A DNA stretch of 64,000 nucleotides from Brachynemurus nebulosus (lineage: Eukaryota; Arthropoda; Insecta; Neuroptera; Myrmeleontidae). Shown piece by piece: positions 33,586-49,041 of this stretch. The notes under the pieces were generated by a model. That model was not told the DNA's origin and ran no database searches. It saw only the letters and a program-made list of their open reading frames with translations. Position numbers and translations under genes: made by a program. How positions within the stretch are numbered: position 1 is the stretch's first letter; every line of letters begins with the position of its first letter. The DNA is taken from the NCBI GenBank assembly GCA_035578155.1, contig JAPWDM010000005.1, forward strand, positions 21,760,877 through 21,824,876, written 5' to 3'.

Positions 33586-33604
33586 AAATTAAATTGATAC
33601 TTAA

Positions 33605-34269
33605 TTTAAGGTACCATCACGGTATGATTCTGCCGAAAAATAGTCAATTTTCACAATTTTTTTTCGGATGGCTTAGATGGGGGAATGGGGATGAATTTTT
33701 TTACGATTAATACCACTATTTGACAATACAAAAATATTTTTTTTAATCATTTTTATTTATTTATTATAATTATTATAATTTTTTGAAAAAACTGACTTTA
33801 AAAAAGGGCGAAAATCGGTGCCCACGATTGTGGCCGCAGTTTTCATTCGAAGAAAAAAAATCGAATAGATTATAAATCTGTAGGTAAACCGCTATGTACC
33901 TATGGGAGCTTTTTTTTTTCTTTGAAAATTGAAAGAAAATGACGGCGGTTTGAATAAAAATTATAAATTTTTTTATTGTTTTTCGTGTGGAAAAATAGAA
34001 GAATTTCAAAAAAAAAAAAGAAAGCTCCCATAGGTACATAGCGGTTTACCTACAGATTTATAATCTATTCGATTTTTTTTTTTTTTTCAAAAAATTATAA
34101 TAATTATAAGAAATAAATAAAAATGATTAAAAAAAATATTTTTGTATTGTCAAATAGTGGTATTAATCATAAAAAAAAATTCATACCCATTCCCCCATCC
34201 TAGCCATCCGAAAAAAATTGTGAAAATTGACTATTTTTTTGCAGAATCACACTGTAATGTTACCTTAAA
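33605..34269. repeat. Large foldback element, arms partly deleted
   Basis: The left arm (33605 to about 33913) and right arm (about 34021-34269) are complementary at 90% or more. An internal segment present in the left arm (about 33790-33850) is missing from the right arm. The outer ends are TTTAAGGTACCATCACGG and its inverted partner TTTAAGGTAACATTACAG, so TTAA again lies at each edge. The loop (about 33914-34020) holds A/T runs. No protein. Confidence 0.85.
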
Positions 34270-36004
34270 GTAAATGAATAATATAGGGTAAATTTTTCAT
34301 TGGCATTGATGACGTCACAAATGTTTCCAATAGCGATTATCAGTATTTAATTAGATCTGTTAGAAAATTGGGTATAACTACTTTCTTATTGTTCAATCAG
34401 TCAGCAAAATATCTCGAGGACGCGTAAACTACTAATTGTCTTCAAAATTTATAAGCACTTCGTTTGAAAATAAACGTTTAATTGTACGCAAAATAATCCT
34501 ACGATTTTTTAAGATTAGAAAATTTATTATTTGAATTTTCTAATAAAAAATTGAAATTGTGAGAAAAAAAGATTTTATTATTTCAATTTAAAAATAAAAT
34601 CTTCAAATTCTTTTTTAAATTTTAAATTCCCAACCAGTTGAACCGTCTTAGTAAAAATACAGTATAAAAGTCAACATCAAAAAATCTATTATTAACAAGG
34701 TAATTTACGACGATCCATTTCCTCTTAGAAGTTTTGTGAAAATTTTGCCAAAAGTGTAATTGACGACAACGCCCTAATTGTGTTAGACGACGACAAAATA
34801 TTAATTAATAATTTTATTATCAAAGACGAAAATGACAAACAATAAATACATAATAAAAAAAAAAAAAACGCCACATTCTCAGTAAGATATTTATAGCACA
34901 TAATTCACACAACCATATTATAATACGTTCAGATACTACTTAACGCTTAAATATGTTGTAAATACTTATCGTGTAAACGTAGTGTACATACTGTAGTACT
35001 AAACCAAAGGGCAGTATCTAAAAAAACTATTTAACCCTCTATGGCTATGTGTCTATCTGAGAGAGAGAACCAACCGATTTTGATATGAGAAACCGTCTTT
35101 CATTTGTGCAAATGGAGTGGGTACAATAAATCAACTCACTAGCCTATGGTTCATAAAACATTCATTTGACAGATATCGGCCTTACTTCAAAATGACACAA
35201 TTAGACTGATTCATTTTAAAATGCATTTTTGCACACCTCTCAATTCATTTTCTATCACATCTAACTTGTAGAAGTACAGATCTGCAGTAATTAAGAGAAC
35301 CCGACATCTTTGTCTATATTTTTATCTATCCTTCTTCTGTAGCTTACTATCCTTTTCTATATTGATATAGTTGCATTTAAATCAATGTCAGACAATTACT
35401 ATGAACAGACGTAGTTTAAAATTTGTTGATTTACTTTTTCTTATTTACCTATTTAGTTTAATAAAAGAACAGATTTAAAATAATGAATGTCACCAAAAAT
35501 ATCAAAATAACCATTCATAATTATAATTTTTTGCCTCTCTTTTTAAAAATTATCAAATTTTATGACACATAATATTTCATAGAAACACACAACCTTGACG
35601 ATATTTTTTATTGCACTTGTGTTAGTCAGAACTGGTAAAATTAACATAATTTTTATAATTGTAATGTAATCTGACGCATTTTTTTCTTTAACTAATTTAA
35701 TATAAATTACGGAAAATTTGTAGTAAATGTTATTTAAATATCAGTTAAATAAATTATGCATATTTCATTAATTTAATCTAATAACTTGTGGTTATTGAAA
35801 CTTCAATGTATCTTTTCCTGTTTGCATAATTAGAATAATCCTTTGAATAATAAGAGTAAAATTTTAGCCATTTTTAATTTTTTACAAAATACTGCTCTAG
35901 GCTTATATCGAAACAACGTGTTATCCACAGAATAATTCAGAAACCAACTTGCTATCTATGTACTACTGATACCTGCGTAGACAAAAAATCCCTTCCACTT
36001 CCTA
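34270..36004. other. AT-rich stretch, no gene recognised
   Basis: A poly-A run lies at about 34855-34868. No open frame above 60 codons is convincing. No repeat pair noticed. Confidence 0.4.
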
Positions 36005-36215
36005 CCACTATGTTGTGTAGGTACACACTATTTGTAGTGGTGTGGGTTTGATGTTTGCTTCTGTGTGAGTGTTCACACACACAACTACATAACACGTATT
36101 AGCGGACAGAGCAACGTGCAGTTTAAGTAACAATTATTTCAACAATATATAACAATTGTCGTGTATTCGGCGACCGCCAACGACCGAATAAATGCCAAGC
36201 GGTATCTGACACACT
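36005..36215 (+). repeat. Dispersed repeat R4, copy 1
   Basis: TGTAGGTACACACTATTTGT, then GTGTTCACACACACAACTAC and TCGGCGACCG recur diverged at 37050-37252, about 1.04 kb away, in the same orientation. This suggests an old local duplication. Confidence 0.6.
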
Positions 36216-37049
36216 CTGACACACTGCTATCCACAGTTTTTTTGTACATATGCTTAGGGTTTGGCGTTATCCTTTCTTTCCCCCAAAAGCTGATTTCTTT
36301 CTACTGTCCAGATTATCGAATCACTGATACACGTTTTATAGTTCAGTACACACAACGTATATTCTGGCAACTGTGAAACGGATTCAAAATCTACCCCCAC
36401 CTCGATCCAATGACCTTCGATATAATTCAATAGTCTACATTTACATATGAAATTTCGATTAACTAGGGGGTATAACAGGCAAGTTTCCTCTATTCAAAAA
36501 ATTTGCCCATCATCTTTTCATGTCAACACGTCCGTACAATCCACCTATAGTTATCATCACATAATAATGTCTTGTTTGTGTTTTGTAATAATGTATATAA
36601 TGCAACTAGCTCTAGTGACGCAACTGAAGTCGTGCTAATAGCTAGCAAGCAAGTTGTGTGTCGGTTCGTGTAGCGGGACAACAGCTGGGAACGCTACACA
36701 ATCATGTACATACAAACATATGTACCAACCTGCGCTCCGTTTGTTGATCGTTCGTTATTATTATCATCTTTTGATTCGAAAATTAGAACAAGGCGAACGA
36801 TGGATATTGAACGGCGTGGCATCTGAAGTCATTATATTGTTTTAGGACACAGTTTGTCGTATAGACATAGTTTGAATTTATTAATAACAACAAATTAATA
36901 AATATTTTTACAGTATTTCGAACGGAGAAATTACGATATCCGAAATAAAACAATTCAGAAATTATTTTATATGGACATCAAGGGGTCAAACTAGATTGTC
37001 TATGTCTCTGTTCCACTTGTAATGAGTTTGTGATGTAAAATCTCCCCAC
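36216..37049. other. Intervening unique sequence between R4 copies
   Basis: Three plus-strand frames of 63-71 codons (36161-36376, 36447-36638, 36654-36845) show no domain or consistent codon usage. A hairpin GTAGCG/CGCTAC lies near 36670-36698. No gene supported. Confidence 0.4.
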
Positions 37050-37252
37050 TCTGTTGGTGTAGATACACACTGTTTGCAGTGGTATTGGTTTAATGGTTGC
37101 GTCTGTGTGCGTATTCACACATACTACTACAACACACGTATTACCAGAGAGAGAAATGTGTGCTGTTCAACTAATAATGTAATACAATGCACTGTGCGTT
37201 CGGTGACGGACAGCGACTGACTACATGACTTAAGCTGTGACAGGCCTACAAA
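37050..37252 (+). repeat. Dispersed repeat R4, copy 2
   Basis: Counterpart of 36005-36215: TGTAGATACACACTGTTTGC, GTATTCACACATACTACTAC, TTCGGTGACGGACAG. Identity is roughly 70-75% with indels. Confidence 0.6.
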
Positions 37253-37814
37253 TGGCTCCAAGCGAATTACACTTTTTTGATATTAGTTGGCTTCGAGTGT
37301 TCTATGATGGACATGCTCGGTTATAAGTCGAAAAGAATTCGCCTTTTACGTGTTCGATACCAAAATTTCTCAGTGACTAGAGTTTTTCACTGTCTTTAGG
37401 ATAAAGTATAGGCCAATTAAGTGTATTTGTTACGACGTATCATAATAAATTTAAGTGAAAAAAATGTTTTTAGATTAGGTATATAAAAAGCTGTCTCCTG
37501 AAAGGAACTATGCCGATACTCATCCGAAATTGTAAAGAAAAACTGTTAAAAACCTGCACAAGCATAGCCGGCCACGAGATTGGAACGGTTGACCTACCAA
37601 TGCAAAGCACTCGTCCTTAAGTCCTTCGGAATCCTCCAAAATCATGATTGTTAGCAAGTTTCTCTTCTTCTAAACAGCAATATATGTATAATGATTTAAT
37701 GAGGCGAATTTTTCAGACCCCGAAACGTACGTCACGTTAAAATATAGATCATTTTTAAATTAAGATTGGTAACTATTTTCCAAAATATCTGTTTTCCTTA
37801 ATATGTTATTAATA
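37253..37814. other. No gene recognised
   Basis: Mixed-composition DNA. GACCTACCAATGCAAAGCAC followed by TCGTCC near 37591 has a tRNA-like feel but does not fold as a tRNA. Confidence 0.35.
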
Positions 37815-38102
37815 ACTAGCATTTACCCGCGGCTCCGCACGCGTAGTTTATGAAAGTATGACATTATGTTAATACACGTATAGAGTATATTTACATCGTG
37901 TCATAATTGAGAGTCGCTATTTCTTTCGGAAATTTTCCTACTGAAACAGAATGTTTTCTCGAGATACGAAGTAGCCTGTAACCATCTCTGTTTCCCAAGC
38001 TATCTCTTTACAATGTTTTAAATTGATTGGTTAATTGTTGAGGTGTGAAAGCAAGATAAACAAACCAACTCACTTTCGCATTTGTAATATTAGTAAGGAT
38101 AA
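37815..38102 (+). mobile_element. SINE/RTE-like 3' tail
   Basis: It starts CTAGCATTTACCCGCGGCTC and ends CTTTCGCATTTGTAATATTA followed by GTAAGGATAA. This start/end pair is typical of insect SINEs and RTE-type LINE tails (CTAGC...CCCGCGGC...; ...TTTCGCATTTATAATATTAGTA). No ORF. No target duplication was resolved. Confidence 0.6.
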
Positions 38103-39348
38103 TCATCAAAACTAGGCGTCGTAAATTTTATTTTGCTTCTAGGATTTTATTATTTTTAAATTTCATTTTTTAATGAAGATGTTTACTAACTGAAATATTA
38201 ATTGAGTCTTTGTTAAATTTTCTTTTTTAAATTAGATAATTTTCCAATAATAAAATTTCATCAATTCGTTTGGCAGTACGCCATTTTTCATTTAATAGTG
38301 TGCAATGGCATCCATCCATCCATCATTTTCACATATTGAAAGTCAGTTTTAATAATAAAATTATTGACGTATGTGCCGAATATGTAACACTTCTAGTCGT
38401 AGTGCAGAGTATAGTAAGTAAAAATCTGTTGTGGCATTTGTAATATTAAAAGTTAATAATACACCTCCGACATATGTGTTGTGACATACGAAAAATTCCA
38501 ATAATATTAAAATTATCGCGACAATTTTACATATATGTATATATCTGAAGTTTCTTTAGATTTTAGATTATTTTCTAGTACTTGTACTACCATATTTTGC
38601 AACGAATAAATTATAAAGTTTAATTTTAAAAGACAATTCATCCGAAAATTTTTGAAATTGAACTATATTAACACTGTACAACATGCCCATCTACGCAGTA
38701 AACTTCCCCAGGACTCCAGAAGCCGGCAATGTTTTCAAAAAAACAGTATATACCTAAATAAATTCACGAAATAATTCATCATATGTAAACATACACATGT
38801 TTAATAAAAATAATAACAGAAAATATAACAACAATAAACTAATAAAAAAAAATATAAAAAACGCAAACAATTAAATACTCTTAATTACATTTATACATTT
38901 CAATACAATTACAAAAAATAAAAAAATAAATGATAATATAAAATTATATTTTTATATGTTATCCATCACAGACTACTTATCCATCTATAAATATTTACAG
39001 AAATCATCGTAGACAGATTGTGGTTGTTACTGGTCAATACCTGTTTGCGGTAACATATCACACATGTGTGATCACTGTTCGCAATCAGCCGCTACGATTG
39101 TTCTGGCTATTATGCAGAAACAGTCATACAGCAAGAACCAATTTTCTTAAATTCTTGAAGTACTTTCCCATATTGAAAACGAGAAAATCTTTTTTGCGTG
39201 CCTTAAAAGGTAGAATATTGCTAGAAAGGGCTCTTAAAATGACGCTAAGGTTCCTCTCACTATTTTTTATTTTTAAGGGGAGAAATTTAGAACCGTCATT
39301 TGGAGTGAAATTGATAATCGGGAGTGAGAGTGTTCACTAAATCATAAG
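38103..39348. other. AT-rich stretch, no gene recognised
   Basis: A plus-strand frame of 106 codons (39020-39340) is among the longer non-repeat frames, but its product shows no domain and no neighbouring exon. I would not call it. (CATC)n-like CATCCATCCATC near 38310. Confidence 0.4.
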
Positions 39349-39742
39349 TTTTTAAATTGAATATAGCGCCAGAACTATAGTTTAGAATGCTATTTTACCG
39401 ACCGATAATGAAAGAAATAGAATACTCTATACACGTCAAGTTCAGCAGTTCCACATATTTAAAAAAAATATAGTGTATTAAAAGAAGTCGTATTTTTGGG
39501 TGAAAGTGAACTTTTAAAACTTTATCTGATAAGTCAAAATCTAAACACAGTTTTTATATTTTAATAAAATACACATTACTGTTGATGCTTTGTAACCATC
39601 ACGTGCTTGGCTGTACATAATCAGTTCAGTATTTTTTGCCATATTGGACATATTATTGCGTGGGGTGAGATTAATCATATACATAGGGTGAGATTGTTCA
39701 CTTATTGTATTGAAAGATTAATTGCGTATAACCGTATACGAT

Positions 39743-39916
39743 CAGGGCCGTAGAGAGAAATGGCGGGCCCCGGGAATAGAGCACATCTCTTAAAAATATC
39801 CCCCCAAAAAATAAGTGACGAGCCAAAAGAAAGGTTCTTACTTTTTCCCAGGCCCCATTTTTCTGCCCGGGCCCCGGGACTACAACCCCGGCTATCCCAC
39901 CCTCTCGTCGGACCTG
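39743..39916. mobile_element. 174-bp hAT MITE with proven insertion site
   Basis: TIRs CAGGGCCGTAGAGAG and, inverted, CAGGTCCGACGAGAG lie between perfect 8-bp duplications TATACGAT (39735-39742, 39917-39924). The related repeat at 22 kb has a single TATACGAT here and no insertion, so the event is directly documented. The interior is GC-rich with runs of G and C (for example GGGCCCCGGG twice). An 89-codon frame crossing it is incidental. Confidence 0.95.
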
Positions 39917-39977
39917 TATACGATGTATCTGACCATGTTTTATACTCTTTAAAACTGTTAAAATTTATTATCTTAAT

Positions 39978-40165
39978 TAGGGCCGTTGAAAAAATGGCGG
40001 GGCCTGGGACTAAAACCGTATTTATCTAAAAATTTTCCTCCCCCAAAAATAGGTGACGAACAAAAAAAAACCCTTAACTTTTTTTTCTGGCCTCCTACGG
40101 ACAGCTACTGACTCCTTCCTTAAGTCCGGACTGCGAAGCTGTAACCCCGGTTTCTGTCAGGCCTA
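39978..40165. mobile_element. 188-bp hAT MITE, related to its neighbour
   Basis: The left end TAGGGCCGTTGAAAAAATGG and the inverted right end TAGGCCTGACAGAAACC are flanked by ATCTTAAT (39970-39977) and CTCTTAAT (40166-40173), 7 of 8 identical. Internal text (ATGGCGGGGCCTGGGACTA, TAGGTGACGA) parallels the element at 39743 (ATGGCGGGCCCCGGG, AAGTGACGAG), so both are members of one family inserted 61 bp apart. Confidence 0.75.
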
Positions 40166-40552
40166 CTCTTAATGAAGAAAGTGCTTTTTCAGGGCTGCGA
40201 ATTCGTGTGAACAATGTCACCCCATTACGTATGAGATTGTTCATGGCTTCCTCGCTTCCTGTAGACTATGTTTTGACATGTAAGGAAACGACATTTTGCA
40301 ATAAGGTCCGTATTACCATCGTCTATACATATAAACCCATTTTGCTCCGATTGTGTTTTATTCCTATATAAAATTAAGACTAAAATATGTTTTTTTTTAT
40401 CAATTCCACCCCAAATGACGGAACGAAAAGAAATCGAAATTTCGGAGCGATATTCGAAGTCCTTGGTATATTTTAGCATTACGCTCGAGAACGTAATGTA
40501 GCATCTGTGACTTATTTGTATGTCTGCGTCAGATATATCTCCGTTTATATAC

Positions 40553-40924
<372 letters not shown>

Positions 40925-41215
40925 AATATCCGCATAAAAATATTTGAAGACATGAGTGGATGAAGGTGTTATGTAACATTAATTCAAAAATTCATTTTTT
41001 GCCAAATTTTGAAATATTCTATGCTTAGGTATCATATATTAAAATTTGGTTTCATTAGGTCGAATAGTTGTATAGAAATTCTATAATAAACATGTGCTAT
41101 TGCATGGGAAGTACATGTAAATAAAAATTTTCAAACGCTTCTTCTGTAAAATTATAAAAAAAATGTTACATAACACCTTCATCCACTCATGTCTTCATTT
41201 TTTAATGCAAAAATA
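40925..41215. repeat. Inverted repeat, 35-bp near-perfect core arms
   Basis: GAAGACATGAGTGGATGAAG with GTGTTATGTAACATT (40947-40981) is complementary to 41164-41199. Weaker outward symmetry (GCATAAAAATATTT versus GCATTAAAAAA) brings each arm to about 55 bp. It resembles a MITE but has no clear duplication. Confidence 0.7.
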
Positions 41216-42409
41216 GACAAAAATTTCATAAAAATTTAAATTGTTTTTATAACTGCTTTGTCAGTACTACAGATTTATGAACCATGAAATTTTGATTTTT
41301 TCACATAGAATGTGGTTTAGCAAAGTTACCTTCAATAGACAAAGTTGCTAGGTGTGACGGTCATCTATTTAAAAGAGCAGACGATAGTTTAGTTAAACAA
41401 AGCTAAAAATCTTTTGAAAACTAGAATCGGTGATATCTTATCAGTATAATTGTGAAGACTATTCCTTACTGATGTAAGTTAACCGACCATTAAAATGGAA
41501 AAAACCAAAAACTTTCATAATATTTATAACATAATTCAATACTTCATGTATATTTTCTGTTCTTATTTTTTATATTTTTAAACAAATAAATTGACACAAT
41601 AAAACTGCAGCTGTTCAATACGTACTTTTATTAATCCGCTTATAAATCTGTTTCATAAACAATCTACGGTAAAAATATTTCAATTGTTCAAGTATGGTGG
41701 ACTGACTAACTTGTTCCTTAAGTGACGACGAATCAATAACCAATTGACAATAGCTTGAAATAATCCTGAAGGAAAAAAATAAATACAGTATAATACAAAC
41801 GAACAAGCGACGAAGGCAAGCAAAACAAAAAAAAAATAAAAATTTCATATCGACCGTTCCTGCGGGGTAACTCCCACACCCGCCCATAACGCCCATTCAT
41901 ACAGTGGATATAATAAAATCATTTCTCTGTTCAACATTTCTTCTACTACTTTCTTTCTTTTCCATTATTCTTAAAATATTGGACAGTTTCGTTAGAAATA
42001 AACTCTCTCATATTTAATACTATATAATATGTATATGGAATTCCCAATTCCCATTATTAGTTTTTTTTTCTTGTTTCTTGAGTTTCATTTATATTCATTT
42101 GTGTATCGTAATTATCAATTAAATTCGGTTTTAAATTTAGTTTATTTTCGCATTATGTTCTGTTCGTAGATATATAAAAATTAATGGAAATATGAATATT
42201 TTGTGAAACAAATGCGAGAGATTTATATCAACTTAGAATCACATTCGTAATTGTTATACAAACAGACTAAAAATTTTAAGAAAATAATCTTTCAGGTTTT
42301 GATAAAATGGAAACTGTGAGAGTTTTAAAGATCCACTTCTGTAATGTAAATCTCATTGTGTAGTCAAAAAGACTCCATTTATTTTTAATAGTCTTTTTAA
42401 ACTTTCAGT
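41216..42409. other. AT-rich stretch, no gene recognised
   Basis: A minus-strand frame 41615-41896 (93 codons) shows a hydrophobic stretch of compositional origin and no domain. No repeats found. Confidence 0.4.
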
Positions 42410-42575
42410 GATGTTTTACATCCCATAAGAATATAGTTTTTTCACTTTTATCATAAAAGAAGTACATTTTCATTGGTCATTTCATTGTAAGTAAAAATGG
42501 TAAAACAAAAATTTTTATTGCTAAAGATTGGCTTTAAAACCATAGTAATGAAATATTAAATAACAATATAAATTA
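42410..42575 (-). repeat. Dispersed repeat R6, copy 2
   Basis: Inverse-orientation counterpart of 33395-33585, sharing CATTGGTCATTTCATTGTAA and ATCCCATAAGAATATAGTTT in complement form. Confidence 0.6.
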
Positions 42576-42769
42576 TACAAACTTATTCGTTAAATTGTCT
42601 TACCATATTACATTCGAGTTTTATATTTTTCTGAATAAAATTGTTTTTTTTTTACGACTCAAATTTGTTGCTTAAAAGAATTTTATTTCAAAGAACGGTC
42701 AATCCATAATCATTCCAACTACGCTGTTGTGTTTTTGCTAGGCAACAAATTTTCAGTAGATTAACATTT

Positions 42770-43600
42770 TAAGTGAAAAAATACTCTCGTGTAAAAATAA
42801 ATTGTAAAGATAAAGAAAAACGCCGTGAGCAGCGGGGCCCCATCACGGTAGTCGAATTTTTCCTTTCATCTTCGGTATTGAATGTCTACAAGCGAAATGT
42901 GATTGAAAGTCTACAAACGATTTGTCATTTTGGTGGTTTTAAAACTGATGATGAGTGTCCGGCTGATCGGGGCTTTAAAAAAAGGTTTTAAGTTTTTAAG
43001 GGCTGAATCTCAGTAAATTGCAATTTGGGGTTAAAAGTCGAGACCCCCAAAAGGCACCCCCTTGATATTAACTCTACCTGAATACAAAATTTCAGCCTTC
43101 TAGGTTTATTTGGGTGACCTGTGCGAGTGGTACAAAATTCGAAAACGTCGAAAAAACATGAAATTGTAGCTTAAAAATGAGGGGGGTGTTGGTAAAATAT
43201 TAAAACCTCCAAAAAGCACAACCTAGGTCGAACTCTATTAACACACCAAATTTCAACCCTCTATGTTAATTCTGGGGGGCTGGGGGTGTGTTAGATCCAG
43301 CCAAAATCGTTTTTTCCCGCTGTACTCCCTCCAAATCATCCTAGGAAGCGGCATTTTGGATATGTTGTAGATAATTGACCGAAACATTATCTCCAACCGG
43401 TTTGGAAAAGTTCTATTGTTTTGTTGCCCCCCACCACCCCTTTAAAAGTTGGGTAGGATATAAAATTTGCCCAAAATTTGACCCTACTTTGATAGTATTG
43501 TTGTGCATCGGAATGAGCGCCACTTACCAAATTTCAGCTCTTAACTTCCATAGGGGGGGAGTATTAAAAGGTAGCGGGAATCTGAATAACATCTGACAAC
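42770..43600 (+). other. GC-richer block, likely decayed element with C-rich reiterations
   Basis: A plus-strand frame of 72 codons at 42773 (contains KEKRREQRGPITVVEF) has no recognised domain. From 43015 the text repeats loosely: three times a CCCCC(A/T)-rich patch is followed by AAATTTCA(G/A)C(C/T)(C/T)T, at about 43090, 43247 and 43530. Such reiterations are common in 3' regions of arthropod elements. A second frame of 73 codons at 43375 is equally unplaced. Confidence 0.4.
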
Positions 43601-44612
<1,012 letters not shown>

Positions 44613-44617
<5 letters not shown>

Positions 44618-46630
44618 CACGCGCGTATGTGATGTTTGGTAAGGTTATGCTAGTTCAAGTAAACCTTCTTTCACCTTCCAACGTACCTATTTACGTGGTC
44701 TTTTAATAAGATGGCATGAATGAACAGAACTAACTTTGGGAATATGTGTTCTTGTGGCGTACAGTGGAACTCGTTTTCAAGAACATTAACATTACAAACA
44801 AGATGTTGAATTTTGAGTCATATTCAACTATGCTATTCTAGTAACAAAATATATGTATAAATTACCTCCAGGTAACCAAATCTTAATCACTTTTATTACT
44901 GTCAATTCAACAAAGTTCAAATACTAACCTTAATCACGTCACCAGATATATGAAATTTTTTAAAATTCTCAAAATTGTAATTTTAATGGTAGTTATGAAA
45001 TTTAAAAATTCTGCCAGCACTATTTAAGTTTTTACTGAAATTAAAAATAACAACTGACTAATCTGACTATACTGGAACATTCTCATAACGTTCAAATTGA
45101 GCAAAACGTTACACTTTGATGACGTCACCAAATTTTCTAATTTTTTTGAGACTCTAAAACTCATTATTTTAACGGTAGTAGTTTTCGATAAACTAAAAAC
45201 TAAATTATTTGGTTATTCTAATTTTGGCAGAAATGAAGATTCGATAAGTGCGAGTTAGACACATTAAGTTAGAATTTCGTAGTTCAGTAGCTAAAGTTTT
45301 TCACAATATTGGCCTTTAAATCTTCTACTTCTTTATGGATTAAAAAAATTTCAAGATAGTTTCAAAGAAGACGACGGCGTTTCTTAAATTGGGGAAGATC
45401 CGAGACAGGATACTACGGAATGGTCAAGTACGAGTAGACCACCTAACACGATGACAGAAATGACGAATTCATAATGATTTCGTTACTAGTACTACGAAAT
45501 CCAAAAAAATTCACATCCCAGTTACTCACATATCACAATTTTTTTTCTAGAAAATTAAATTTCGCTGCTCCTCCACCAACGCATCAGTTTTTTAATTTTA
45601 ATTTGTTCATGAATTGAACTTTCACTGTAGCTCATTTATTACCGTTGCTGTTGTCGACATGCACTTGACATGGAAAGTGGAATTAGATAGATGAAGAAAA
45701 TCGTTGAATTTATATCACCATCGTTGAATCCTTCGTCCATAATATCCTTCAGGAGAAGATCTTGACGGATAAAGATTAACCAGTATTATATTCACCGCAC
45801 TAGCTCCTAAAAAGTACACTAACATTAGCTTAATTGGATGATTTACAGTAAAATCTAGAAAATTACTAATCCCTATTTCACAAAATTGAAACTGAATGTT
45901 TGTATTTAGATCTTAATCAATTCAAAGATTCAGATCTTAATCAATTATTAATAACTTGATTATTTTGTTTCGATTTTCGCGAATCCGTTTTTTATAAATT
46001 TTACAGGCGAGGCTTTGGGAACATCTATATATCACATTCTGAAATAAAATGTCTCCCAAATAAATTATTTTTTAAATTATTTAACAGGTCTAACAGAATA
46101 AATTCTTTCATTTGCTTCGAAAACTATAGGTAAAAGCCTGGAAGTTGGTTTTATTTTCTCTGTAATACATATAGAATTTTTAATTGTCTGAATTACTTTA
46201 GACTTTTTGATTTGCAATAATCTTAAATCTTCGTAGATAAAGTAAGGGGGTGAAATTTTTTGATACATTTTGGGACATGTCAAAAATTAACGTAACCCAA
46301 ATTTAAAAAAAATATCCACTTGACGTTGTCATCCTACTTTTAAATTTCAGCTGCCACATCTCGATCTAAACTATTTTCGAATAAAAGTAAAAATATTTAT
46401 CCTCGATTTGATCCACTCCACTATTGTTTTGTCAAATCCAACTCATAGGTACCATCCCAAGCGATCCATATAACCTTAAAATAAGAAAAAAATATTTCTA
46501 TAACTCTAAGTCCGACAATAGGAATACCTTCTAGGTACCAAAAACAGTTTTGCAAACCCATTTATGAAGGGAAGTGTCGTTCGATTCTTAATAACTATAG
46601 GTTCCAAAGAATTCTACATTATGAAGTGCA
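44613..46630. other. AT-rich stretch, no gene recognised
   Basis: Text near 45360-45470 (GGGGAAGATCCGAGACAGGA and after) faintly recalls mariner transposase coding sequence but breaks after a few codons in each frame. A short direct repeat TAGATCTTAATCAATT/CAGATCTTAATCAATT is at 45907-45949. A minus-strand frame 46077-46283 lacks a domain. Confidence 0.4.
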
Positions 46631-47017
46631 CAGGGGAAAAACGATCATAGTCACAAAAAGTAAAAAATTCCAAAATTCATGCTGTTATATTGGCAGTATG
46701 CGGAGTAATATTACACGTTAAAATCAAACATTGTCCGTGATATGTAGGGGAAGAACAAATTTTTTTGCTGAAAAATGCGCATATAATACGTGATTCAATA
46801 TAAAATTTCGCGAAAACGGCTAACCGTTTATTTTCTGCTGGCATGGCGTCTTCTAGCTTAGTATATTAGTAATAATCACCGAAAGTTTGAACCAGATCCC
46901 ATGCGTGGTTTTCAGGCAAAAAATTTTTATGTTGAAAAATGCGCGATTCACACTTTAAAGTTTAAAAACGCTCCCCTGAAAAATTTACTTTTTGTGACTA
47001 TGATCGTTTTTCCCCTG
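46631..47017. mobile_element. 387-bp TIR element, CAGGGG ends
   Basis: CAGGGGAAAAACGATCATAG with TCACAAAAAGTAAA is an exact inverted repeat of the sequence ending CCCCTG at 47017 (about 34 bp). The CAGGGG terminus suggests hAT, but the 8-bp flanks GAAGTGCA and TACCCTTC do not match, so superfamily is left open. GAAAAATGCGC occurs twice inside. Confidence 0.8.
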
Positions 47018-47340
47018 TACCCTTCATTTGTATGTTAAATTTTAAATAGATTTTACTGTACAGTATTTGTTAGAATCGTTATCTTGTATATAAGAATAGA
47101 ATTAGGCTATTTTGAAACAAGACCAGAAATAACGTCATCTTTGCTTACTGCATTTTCAAATAGAATTTTGTTACCGTACAAGCACTCTTTCACTTCTATC
47201 AATTTTATTTATATTTAAAAACTTAAAACTTCTTTAAAATTTTCCACCAATATTTGCCACAACCGTTGCTATTTATACACTCGACAGATCAGTTTTAGAA
47301 AAAAAATAATTCGAAATAAAAAACATAAGCACACACAAAC

Positions 47341-47341
<1 letters not shown>
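47018..47341. other. AT-rich stretch, no gene recognised
   Basis: Unique AT-rich sequence between the 46.6-kb TIR element and the TA microsatellite. Confidence 0.4.

Positions 47342-47408
<67 letters not shown>
47342..47408. repeat. (TA)n microsatellite left of hAT element
   Basis: About 33 uninterrupted TA units end exactly at the left terminus of the hAT-like element. Confidence 0.97.

Positions 47409-49038
<1,630 letters not shown>

Positions 49039-49041
<3 letters not shown>

Larger units (their letters stand above)
39349..40195 (+). repeat. Dispersed repeat R2, copy with two nested insertions
   Basis: Matches the reverse complement of 22050-22514. It is interrupted by two GC-rich hAT-type MITEs (39743-39916 and 39978-40165). 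Removing them, with one copy of each duplication, restores colinearity with the copy at 22 kb at the first site; alignment beyond the second site is weaker. Confidence 0.85.

Noticed and set aside
34728..34845. Acidic short frame containing DDNALIVLDDDK
   Set aside because: Only about 38 codons, bounded by stops, with no initiator and no family resemblance.
39020..39340. 106-codon plus-strand frame
   Set aside because: No recognisable domain and no supporting context. Single frames of this length are expected by chance in 64 kb.
45340..45480. Possible mariner transposase text (around GGGGAAGATCCGAGACAGGA)
   Set aside because: Only a handful of residues fit in any frame before a stop, too little to support a call.
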